Position numbers and translations under genes: made by a program. The notes below the pieces were generated by a model. The model did no database searches. It saw only the letters and a program-made list of their open reading frames with translations, and was not told the DNA's origin. From Pseudophaeomoniella oleicola (taxonomy: Eukaryota; Ascomycota; Eurotiomycetes; Phaeomoniellales; Phaeomoniellaceae), in the NCBI GenBank assembly GCA_003868215.1, contig QWDQ01000015.1:124001-188000 (forward strand): a DNA stretch of 64,000 bases, written 5' to 3'. Positions 55,153 to 64,000 of this stretch are shown here, in pieces. How positions within the stretch are numbered: the first letter of the stretch is position 1; each line of letters begins with the position of its first letter.

Positions 55153-55657
55153 GTTGGTCCATGAACGAGTGAAGCAGTCGACCGACAATATGAGCTGACG
55201 TCGATGGGATATATGCGGAACCCGGGGTAAGCGTTCCTCAGAAAGCAACAATCGTGTGGCGGTCAAGCCAGGCCCGGGTGCGGTGTAAGAGCCGACGAAC
55301 AGCCGGCTGATGAGGATATGCAAGGTCAAATGAAGCACAAACTGATGGGGAAATCGTACGCCGACTGGGTGTGGGTGGAGAAATAGGCGATATGGTGCTC
55401 CAATGGAAACCAGCGAGTACAAACAGATCAAGCAGAAGCACCTCCCGAATGCTATGAAACCGAACAAGTGTGAAGACGTCGCAACACGAATTGTGACGAG
55501 AGGTGATGATAGGAAAGGGATTGAAAGAGGTTGAGGTTGCGGGTCACCGACGATAAGCAGACTAAGGTGAGTAGGCCAACGATGAACGTCCGGGATTAGT
55601 TGATAGTCTCGTTGTGTGGTCGACACACTATGTTAGTGTACCAGGAGGAGCAAAGTA

Positions 55658-55673
55658 TGTCTACTACGTAGTA
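55658..55673 (-). repeat. Copy 3 of dispersed 16-base element TACTACGTAGTAGACA
   Basis: Reverse orientation (TGTCTACTACGTAGTA on the plus strand), 517 bases upstream of the C2H2 start codon. Confidence 0.85.
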
Positions 55674-55891
55674 AGCTACTAATCAAGTAGTAGAAACCTC
55701 CTCTCTACCTAGGCAGGTAAGGATCCGACTGTACGTAATATGTACGCCGTACCCTACCATGGTACTATACACTACTAAGCATTTGGAGGGTTCAATACGT
55801 AGTACATCCAAGTACGTTCATGTAAGTAAGGTAAAGTAGCGGGATAGACACCTCCCTGATACCTTAAGTCTACCGGGCAAAGGCTTAGGTA

Positions 55892-55912
55892 GTAGCTTGT
55901 AGCTTGTAGCTT
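55892..55912. repeat. (GTAGCTT)3 tandem repeat
   Basis: Three exact heptamers, followed by GTA. Confidence 0.88.
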
Positions 55913-55940
55913 GTACCTATCTAGATACATAGTACATGCA

Positions 55941-55973
55941 AAGGTAAGGTAGGTAGGTTAGGTAGGTAGGTAG
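55941..55973. repeat. (AGGT)-type degenerate tandem repeat
   Basis: Mixed AGGTA and AGGT units over 33 bases, in the gene-poor region. Confidence 0.8.
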
Positions 55974-56726
55974 GCACCTAAGTAACTTACTAGGTATATA
56001 ACGTTACTACGTAGGAATCAGCCTTTGCTGATCGGAGTGGGAAAAGGTAGTGGGTATTGGTGTGTTTTGATTTAGGGGGTCGAGGGGTCTCAAGGTGTCG
56101 TGTTGGGAGGGCCTGGCCGGGATTTTAGCGACTTAGGTTGACTAGTTGGACGGGAGTCAAAAATATATCCATACCTAAGCGGAAGAGGTTCCACAGAGAA
56201 ACCTCAGTTTGCTACTTCCAGTAATTACGTACCTAAGTACTGCGCAAGGTGACTGCAGGCCAGAACAATTGCCTCTTTATTAGTACCTCACTTAACTACT
56301 TGGAGTCTGTCAGTCGACTCAAACTGGTCTTGTCTGCTGCGTTGGTGATCTATCTACCCTAGATGAAGAGATATCTGAGTTAGGTACTTACCTACCTTAG
56401 GCCTAGGTACCTCAGGTATCCTAGGACGTATCTGTGGTACGTGATGAAACACCCAACTTGCCCAATGAACTTCCAGATTCGAGACATATACCTATATCCG
56501 ACGGTATTCCGCGATGGATTGGGTAAGTGACTGCCGAGACAACAGGAGGGATCAATGTCGAGCTCGAAATGGAAGTTGTTGGAGGGAAAAGCATGGTTGC
56601 ACAGAATCCTGGTCCTGGGGTTTTATGGTGTCGGTTCTCTCAGTCTCGTACAGGAAATCCCTGAGTGTGTTACCAGACAAGATGTGTGAGAACGCTTGTA
56701 CTACAATAAATGTAACCGTCATTACG

Positions 56727-56747
56727 GGTCAGGTCAGGTCAGGTCAG
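56727..56747. repeat. (GGTCA)4 tandem repeat
   Basis: Four exact pentamers plus one base. Confidence 0.88.
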
Positions 56748-57223
56748 CAATGCCATGCCGGAAATGCCTGTTGCCTGCCTAGACTGGTACCTACCGAACT
56801 GCATGACAGGTATCAGAGGAGGGGGAGGGAGGGGCCTGCTAGGGTGTTGGATGCTCTGCTGCAGTTACTTATCGCTTTTGCATCCCGTAACTTACCCAGG
56901 TACCTCGGTAGGTACTGGAATAGTTACCTGGAGGTAGACTATATTTCCCTAGAGAGAGCGTACCATAGCACTAACTGCTAGGGCATATACCATAGTACGG
57001 ATGCCTCTAATACTACATAGATCGGTTTTCTTTTTTTGGTGCAGTCCCTCGGCCGTATCCTAGTCTTACCGAATTCACATGGGAAATCTCAAAATGTTGA
57101 TACACTTTCCCTGCTGACCTAGGATGACGGTGTACTCCATCACCTAGATCGCTAGTTGTATCCAGTAAAACTTGAGTTGTTGTTGGAAGGCAAATCGGGT
57201 CTGTCAGCACAGCGTGTCATGTG

Positions 57224-57239
57224 TGTCTACTACGTAGTA
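57224..57239 (-). repeat. Copy 4 of dispersed 16-base element TACTACGTAGTAGACA
   Basis: Reverse orientation, in the middle of the gene-poor region. Confidence 0.85.
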
Positions 57240-58447
57240 TGTCAGTTTACTGTAGACCTCGAAGGATCGGCCTGGCGCATCTCCCTGGGTCAGGAGGAGA
57301 CGAGTTGTAACTGGATGTATTGTAGAGAAATCTATCAACATGAACCTTAGGTAAAGATAGAAAGAGTAACCACCTCGCCAGGATGATCTTGGACGGTTGT
57401 GGGCTAGACGTTGATCATCCCAGTCGATGGCACTTGCTACCTAGCCGAGAGATAGACCAGAACGTGTACAGTAACGATCGTAGCCATCGAGCCACCAACA
57501 TACTCCGAGTACTGTCAGATTGATCCATCTGTCGGTTTTCGGTAAGTTCTGGCTTTGAGTTGAGGAAAGCTTTTCTAGAGTTTGGAGAAGAGTAGAGAGG
57601 GCGAGGGATGGACCGCGGCATTACAATCAATCTTAGTGAGGTTGGGTGCAGATGCAATGCAGAGTGATGCGACGAAACCCCGCCCATCCCTTCTAACAGG
57701 CTTAAGTGAGGTATGTATGTACCTACTACCTAGGTGGAACAGGTAGACTAGCCCACGCGGGAATCCATCCTTGAAGACGGCTGCGTCTAGTAAATCGATC
57801 GTTAAAAGTTCCTAGGGTCGGTACGGTATCGCACCTATCTTATCATCACATAATTACTGTACGGCGTAGTTGTTTGAAGGCGAGGCGTATGGGTTCGAGG
57901 TCGAGTGGCAGAACCTCGGTCGGGTTACAAATTTCGAGGTAAGTTATCAATTGGTGTTCAGGATGTACCTTTACGGCCCCATTTCTCGGAGTGAAATGCG
58001 CCAGCATGATGACGGATATCATATTACTGTATGCAGCTGTTTACAGTAACCCAGGCGAAGTATGTTGTTCCCTCAAAGACAATCAGGTATGTATGCTGGC
58101 TGATGCTGCTTCATCGCCATCTAAATTGTACGTAGTAATTCACCGTGAAGACATCTGATCTGCAAATACCGTAGTACTATGTAGGATCTAATTACTCGGA
58201 ACACCGAATTACGCATTCAAAAAGCCAGGGTATTCTCCTCCCTGGTACGGAGTCGATAACGAGACACTGGCTGGCAGGCTGGCAGGGTCTCCTGTAGACT
58301 GATACTAGCTTCCAGGAATTGGAAAGTGACGAGGTGAGTCGTTCACTTCTTCTGGGGTTCGCGCAATGAAGGAGGGGAAACAGGAGAAGCATCAGCGGAT
58401 CTGGGTTCCGACCTAAGTTACTTGTTGTGACAACGGCCAGAGAAGGA

Positions 58448-58476
58448 GGCTTTTGGGCTTTTGGGCTTTTGGGCTT
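58448..58476. repeat. (GGGCTTTT)n tandem repeat
   Basis: Three and a half octamers without interruption. Confidence 0.88.
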
Positions 58477-58583
58477 CTTGGCCTTCTTTGCGTTTCAACA
58501 ACCATGATAGGCTTTCCGACGATGGTCCGGAATACGGGATACGATGCATGGTTTGATGCACCGTTGCCATAGTAAAGTACGAA

Positions 58584-58597
58584 GTACTACGTAGTAC
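58584..58597. repeat. 14-base perfect palindrome GTACTACGTAGTAC
   Basis: Contains the 12-base core of the dispersed element but lacks the GACA extension. Confidence 0.85.
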
Positions 58598-59891
58598 ATG
58601 GCGAGATGGTGTGACGAAGGCGGTATCCTGCCGACAATCTGCACGTCACCGTATTGGGAAAAAGACATAAAGACTGAAAAGAAAGTGGCGTTGGACGAGT
58701 AAGTTTATCAGGTCATTTAAGGTCGACCAACAAGCGACTCAAAGAAGACCGAAGAGATAATGATGAATGGATGTGAGTTCTCTATAATAACGTTAACTTA
58801 GGTATCAAATCAGGAACTTAGTGTAATGGTGCTGAGTAAGGTAAGAAATTGTCGTTGTACGTACCTTGGCGTAATTATATCATCTTTACTATCGCCATGT
58901 AAGTTACTAGTACTTACGTACGTAGTAGAACAAACAGACCTGTCTATCTGAAACTTCTGGGTTGTTCCTTCAAAAGGTCCAAAAGATCGAGATGTGTTAC
59001 GGATAGCATGTTACTGCTACTGTAGTTAGGTACCACCAAACCGAAGAGAACGTGAAACCCACACAGAAAACGGCTACGAAGACAGCCATGGTAACCTCGG
59101 ACAAGTTTCATCCAAGGTACCTCCTCTCACAGTGGATGTACATTTCTCTCTCTCTGACTTTAGAGAAACATGCTGTTTAGTGCTAATTTATTACTGAACA
59201 AGACGGATCATCTCCATCTCCTTTGATACGTGACCGAACTGTGGCTTGCGTTGCAAGCAACTCCTACCACCCGTCGGCGCCTTCGCTTCCCAACTTGCCG
59301 ACTATATAATCAAGACACCCCCCTTTTGAAACATCAATGTCAACAATCCCCTGTCATGCTCTACCGACGTCTGGGATCTAAACAAGCAAGCGAATCCATC
59401 TCGACGAAACAGAACGTCTGAAACACGACGTGTTCAAAGATAAGGAATCCTCCCCTACCTTAGTATACATGCGAGGAACATAATACCTTCCGAGAGTACT
59501 TTTTAGAGCTTTTCTCCTCCTGTGCGATGCAAATCGGCGAAGCTAAGAGGTCCAGCCAGACGAGAGTTTCAAGAAGCCCTGACCCAAAACCTAGGTAAAG
59601 TATTAACAAGAGGCAGGGAACACATTTTCCATTAAGCGAGCGAAGCACGCTTGCTGTAATCACTAGGTACGTCCGTCCTCGGCTATTGGCGTCAGTGGTC
59701 TTCTTCTCCTGTACGATTCAGGTCAATCCGGAAATGCATACCCTCCAGGCAGGCATGTACCGTAGTAAGTAACTTAGAGGGTGTATTATATCAACTCGAT
59801 AAGTCGAAGATTTGCCCTTTTTTTTTGAAACGATCCTCAGACGTGCATATCTACTAAAGTACTCATGTACGTTAGTACACTGTACAACGAT

Positions 59892-59895
<4 letters not shown>

Positions 59896-59922
<27 letters not shown>
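59896..59922. repeat. (CT)n microsatellite
   Basis: Thirteen uninterrupted CT units, in the gene-poor region. Confidence 0.9.
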
Positions 59923-59923
<1 letters not shown>

Positions 59924-60972
59924 CTACCTGGCTCGTTCGGCATTTGTCGGACGATCATTGATAACTATCCGTGTAACTGTCTCTGGTCCCCTTCCTGTTC
60001 CCCCCCACCTACCATGGCAAGTGCCGTTTTTGAAAGACAAGGGTATGTACTTTAGCTTGGAGTAGGTAACTGACCTTAGTACCTCACTATCTACCACGTA
60101 CGTAGGACTATGTATATGGTTCCAGCAAGAGGGTAGTAGCTCGTTAGGCCCGGTGGTGGTTCGTGCAAGACACATGCACTGCGCGGGGGTATCCGGTCTC
60201 TCGTATGTTCATGGAGATGGGCAGTGGGAGTCATTATGTCGGCGTATGGAATATGGCAGCCTATAAATTATTGGCTTGCGGATAAAAATTAATATTAGGT
60301 TCTATATATACTGTTGCTTTTTCTTCCTTGAAACGTACAGTAGACGGCGGGAATAATACTGGAAGCCAGCCAGCTTAAGTGCTGCCACCGAAGATCGTTC
60401 TCGACCTTCCAGGTTCCGTATCCTACAAAATCGGGCCGTTTCCCGACTGGACAGGACCATGCCCACGCAATCGAGACCTCAGAACCGTCTCTCCAGGTCT
60501 TCGTCGCAATAATCGACGTAATGAGGGGGGTAGTCCTGCGTTCGATCAGTGTCAGGGTGCTCACACTGTTAACACTGATTGAGTTTTGGTTCCCACACTT
60601 GGACGCTTGAATGTGGCCAACATCAAGGAAGCATCAAAAGCATGCAACTTGGCTTTTCTTGATGACCTGAATCTGTAGTAGCATCTTACATGAAAACGCA
60701 AGAGCCGTTGTTATACTGAGCCCTTGGAGGGCTCAGGCAGACTTTTGAATATTATGCATGAGCGCAAGACGAGGCCGCCGCCCGGCCGGAGAAGTCGGGC
60801 GGGAAGATGAATGAGAAGGCCAGCTGCTATCATTGCTCAGGGAAACGGAACAGTGTCGTCTTGCATCGTCATCTCGCCACCGATGAGGATCCGTTAGCGC
60901 ATAGCTAGTAGCCTAGGGCCTGGGTCTCAATAATTGGGAGCTTCGAAAAAGGAAATGAGCCAATTGCCCAAT

Positions 60973-63471
60973 CTAAGGCGCAATTCCCACGGCCTGCCCC
61001 AGAGCATTATCCCATGCGTCCCAGTCGAAGTCGACATTGGGGACTATTATTTGGTCACTTGTCAATCCCTGGTATTCTTCAGGTATCTCAAATCCAGGTG
61101 CAGGGGATGGCTGCCGCTCCTGGTCAAGTTCTTGAGGTCCGCCTAGATGCTCCTGAGATATCCTTTCTCCACAGATGCAAAATTCCGATGAAACTGCAGA
61201 CGATGGAAATAGTACGTGGTGATCTACGCCAATCTGCTCGAGTGCTTTCCTTCTTGTACGCACGAGCATCGTCCAAGCCGCCTTCCCTGAGGGCGAAAGC
61301 CGTCGTTGGGGAGGGTTACTTTTAGTGACGATACCGTGCTCCACTTGGTAGAGATCTAAGACACAATCGATCAAGCCTTGAGATAAAGCTGCGTGCTCAC
61401 TGTACGGGCGTTGAAGTAAATCTGCAAGGAGTAAAGACATCGCCTGAAGAGGTTGATACGTCCCCGGATACATCCAGTGGAAAGCTTCAGAGACTCGATC
61501 GTTGCACACTCGAAAGAAGAGCTGGAGGAATGCCTGAGCGTGCTTGACAGCGCTGGGAACATTAGTTGAGCCCTACAAAATGGATCGGCTGTCTTTCTTA
61601 CTTGGTTCGGATCTCTTCATAACCGGACATATTCCGATTTCTGAAAAGCGGATGGTACAATGCACAATAGGCTTTGTGAACCATCATATGTAAAAGTAGA
61701 ACGGACCATGCGGAAAAGCCGACGACCTCGTTATCACCAGGGTCCGGTCGAAGCTTCCAAACACGATCAAATGCCTTTGATGATGGGTTTGGGGTACCGT
61801 GTTGTGGTGGTGTTTCATGGCTCGTTTTCACAAGACTTCTGGTAGCCTCTTCTCCAGATCTAAGGAGTAGTTGCGTGATTTCCTTAGTCTTCTCATACAC
61901 CTCTTGTAGCCTTAACTCGATGTATTTAACCTCATCGAGCGTGTAAAGAGAGTCTTCAAAATGGCTTCGAAGCACTTGTCTAATCTCTTTGGTGATGGCG
62001 AACCGCTGGGATGCTACGAGGTACCGCACATCAACTGCCGACAGTAAGTCTATGTTCATGCGAAGATAGGGGATCATACTCTCGTTTATTCCACCTGGAG
62101 AGTTTTCCAGTTGATCGTACTGGGAAATAACATCTGTGTTTGCCATTTTGTCGTCAATAAAGAGAGGCGAGAGACCCGATGATACAGATGACATGACGTC
62201 AAGGTGAAGAATATACCACCAAAGCCTGCGCCTCGTCTCAGATTCGGCAATACTGAAGCCAGCCTGCGGTAAGTGACGATGAAGACCCATACTAAGCGCG
62301 ATCCGAAACGCGGTGGATATGAAATCGTGATCGTCTGCAAATTCTTCCTCTCGAATGAATTGACCATGGACGATGACATAGGCTGCTAAGGAATAGATAG
62401 CTGGCCGTCGAGGGAAGCTAGTCAAGGTAGCTGAGACCGTCGCGAGGAAGTACATGTCTTCCGCATTGACATCAGTCTTCTCTTCCAGAAAGGCTTGGAG
62501 TCGTGATTCGGGAGCGGATACGAGACTGGCAAACAGAATGGCTGACAAGAGGCACAAAAAGCTGGGATTCTTCCTTAAGAGCGGGTTTGGGTTGGAGCCA
62601 TGAACGATATTTGGTCCAATTCCATCCCAAAACGTTCGAAAGTCTTCAGCGAAGCCCTTGACTTGCAAGACTGGTGCCAGAGGGAACACTGTGGCGAAGA
62701 ACATCTCACACAATCTTTCACAAGTACCCCGGCTCGGAAGAAGCGTCATCAGGCATGACATGTTATACTTCCTGCCGCAGAATTTGCAGTGCTCAAACTG
62801 TGACGGCGACCATGTAGATTCAGAGGGACGGGGAGGACGAAACTGCCGTCCAGAAGGCTCAACCCTACCGTCGTCTTTCGGGGGCCACCTCGGAAAAAGA
62901 CTAGGTCTTTGAATCGGCATCTCATCGTCGGACTGGCCATTTTGATCTGGCTAGTCACAAGATTAGCTGCTGTATATGAACATCGACAGAAGACATTTCT
63001 ACGAACATCCGTTCCAATGGCGTTAGCCCAATGAGTCGAGCCCCGGTAGACGGAACGTCCGCCTTGGTATACAGAGATTTGGCCCTTGTCTTGATTATCA
63101 CGCTGTGGCGTAGATACGTCCAAACCTGGCTGAGTCAGCAGTGTAGACATGAGATTACTCAGCTCGGTCAGCTTACATCCATTCGGAGTCACTTGTCGGC
63201 TAGAGTCATGGATTTGCGGACCATCAGTCTTAACCAAGGATGAGACCGGGTGCGGTCTGGCAATTGCTCTGTCGGAACGAGCAGCCGTTGCACGTTCATC
63301 ATACAAACAACTCAGACCACCAGCGGTGCAACGGGCGCACACCGGGCGTTCCTAACGATTGATATCAGCCTTGAGCTTGAGTCCTGGGTCTTCATTTTCC
63401 ATTACCCTATCGCAGCGGACCCTCCGCCTACGACATTGCAGGCAGCTGGTAACGGGTCGATTTCGTCTCAT
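60973..63471 (-). CDS. Zn2Cys6 transcription factor with fungal-specific MHR domain
   Basis: Four exons, 63471-63406, 63351-63003, 62946-61602 and 61552-60973, give 779 residues; introns are 54, 56 and 49 bp. The first intron splits the zinc cluster, and splicing yields a perfect C-X2-C-X6-C-X6-C-X2-C-X6-C (C10, C13, C20, C27, C30, C37: SCLQCRRRRVRCDR|ERPVCARC). A linker and the middle homology region follow, with RRRLWWYILHLDVMSS and FISTAFRIALSMGLHRHLP, the marks of the Fungal_trans domain. A C-terminal tail includes NVDFDWDAWDNAL, an acidic/aromatic segment of activation type. The donor of intron 2 is the weak GTAGAA at 63002; other donors would change one or a few residues near the join. 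Target genes are unknown, and no metabolic partner lies next to it in the window. Confidence 0.87.
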
Positions 63472-64000
63472 GATCTTCGGCGTGAGGTGTCCGGTTTAAC
63501 GACCAGGTTAATCCTGGGAGCTCGGAGGTCGATATGTTGTGATGGAGCCGGAACAGCAGTCGGCAATTACAAATATGTCGCCTGCTGGAAAGGGAAGGTT
63601 ATCCCATCTCCGAGATATTTACAGGCATCTACTTTTTGACTTCCTGCGTACTCAAATCCATGGAAAGTTACTTTGAAATGCCAACCGATCTCGAGCCGAG
63701 TATGATTTTTGCCACTGCGCGCCTGATGGCTGATAGCGAGATGGTTAGCAATGAACATATCTTGGGAATTGAGTGGAGATCCCGAACGGACCGGATTTGG
63801 ATAGAGATTTTAAGCCTCTCGTGCGAATATCGTGCGAAAGGTCCAGGCCGTTGACTCCACCATCAATGACATATCACTGTCCAACTAATTACTACGTAGG
63901 AACCCAAGCAATGACAGCAACTCTCCGAGCAACCCCGGACTCAGTCCACTACTATTGCACAATGAATCGCTATTGACGTAGCCGGATCGTCTCTGCAAAG
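63472..64000. other. 5' flank of the Zn2Cys6 gene, no gene seen
   Basis: Promoter and leader sequence to the right edge. Overlapping short frames (63567-63976) have no recognisable content. CTACGTAG occurs at 63892-63899. Confidence 0.5.

Larger units (their letters stand above)
55153..60972. other. Gene-poor 5.8-kb region with many short repeats
   Basis: No gene I can support. The left 500 bases are the leader and promoter of the C2H2 gene. The rest is crowded with short words such as GTAGTAC, TACCTAGGTA and GTACGTAC, two copies of the 16-base palindromic element plus a related 14-base palindrome, and several simple repeats. It lacks the extreme AT bias expected of heavily RIP-mutated repeats. 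Open frames (for example 56514-56981 and 60295-60564) are short, have no recognisable domains and no supporting splice pattern. A TATATAAT box at 59303-59310 precedes an ATG at 59337 that opens only 14 codons. Confidence 0.6.

Noticed and set aside
56514-56981. 155-codon frame in the gene-poor region
   Set aside because: Composition is that of the short-repeat sequence around it (GGTCA repeats, TACC/GGTA words); no domain recognised.
60295-60564. 89-codon minus-strand frame (contains GKRPDFVGYGTWK)
   Set aside because: Looks protein-like for a short stretch but starts with GTG and matches nothing I recognise; kept only as a candidate for a search.
1-64000. Retroelements, DNA transposons, CRISPR arrays and rRNA
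   Set aside because: No reverse transcriptase, integrase, transposase, long terminal or inverted repeats, spacer arrays or rRNA-like sequence was recognised on either strand.

Overview
The window is nuclear DNA of a filamentous ascomycete (Pezizomycotina). The main evidence is a Woronin-body protein gene (hex1, ending in SRL), a HET-domain gene, a LaeA-like methyltransferase, a Zn2Cys6/MHR regulator, and many short introns (mostly 48-100 bp) with GTAAGT/GTATGT-type donors, CTRAY-type branch sites and YAG acceptors. I cannot name the genus. I see no tRNA, rRNA, CRISPR array or intact transposon.

Layout. 1-7616: 3' part of a giant BEACH-domain gene, cut by the left edge. 8.4-9.9 kb: hex1 with a long in-frame upstream region that lacks any ATG. 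11.4-12.0 kb: PET191/COA5. 12.2-14.6 kb: HET-domain gene. 16.1-17.3 kb: LaeA-like methyltransferase. 17.9-20.1 kb: RING protein. 21.3-22.5 kb: membrane-anchored aldo-keto reductase. 23.0-24.5 kb: SQT1. 25.3-26.8 kb: POP2/CAF1, divergent from complex I subunit B12/NDUFB3 (27.3-27.7 kb). 28.4-30.7 kb: DUF8035-like charged-repeat protein. 31.8-33.7 kb: VPS17, divergent from mitochondrial EF-G2 (34.2-36.9 kb). 37.3-39.1 kb: acinus-like SAP/RRM protein. 39.6-40.9 kb: DPR-repeat dehydrin-like protein. 42.0-43.7 kb: PARP. 44.6-44.8 kb: fragment of a HET-locus-type gene family. 45.7-47.4 kb: arginine-specific CPS small subunit with its spliced arginine attenuator peptide uORF. 48.4-49.4 kb: PhyH dioxygenase. 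50.0-52.7 kb: i-AAA protease YME1. 53.7-55.1 kb: four-finger C2H2 factor. 55.2-60.9 kb: gene-poor stretch rich in short repeats. 61.0-63.5 kb: Zn2Cys6 regulator.

Most genes are housekeeping and unlinked in function. Mitochondrial roles recur (PET191, NDUFB3, EF-G2, CPS small subunit, YME1), which looks like chance proximity rather than a cluster. Accessory character is limited to the HET/methyltransferase pair, the fragment at 44.6 kb and the gene-poor 55-61 kb region. The points most worth a second look are the ATG-less N-terminal extension of hex1, the attenuator peptide spread over three exons, a dispersed 16-base sequence built on the palindrome TACTACGTAGTA (four copies, all between genes), and introns that interrupt the DPR repeat units.
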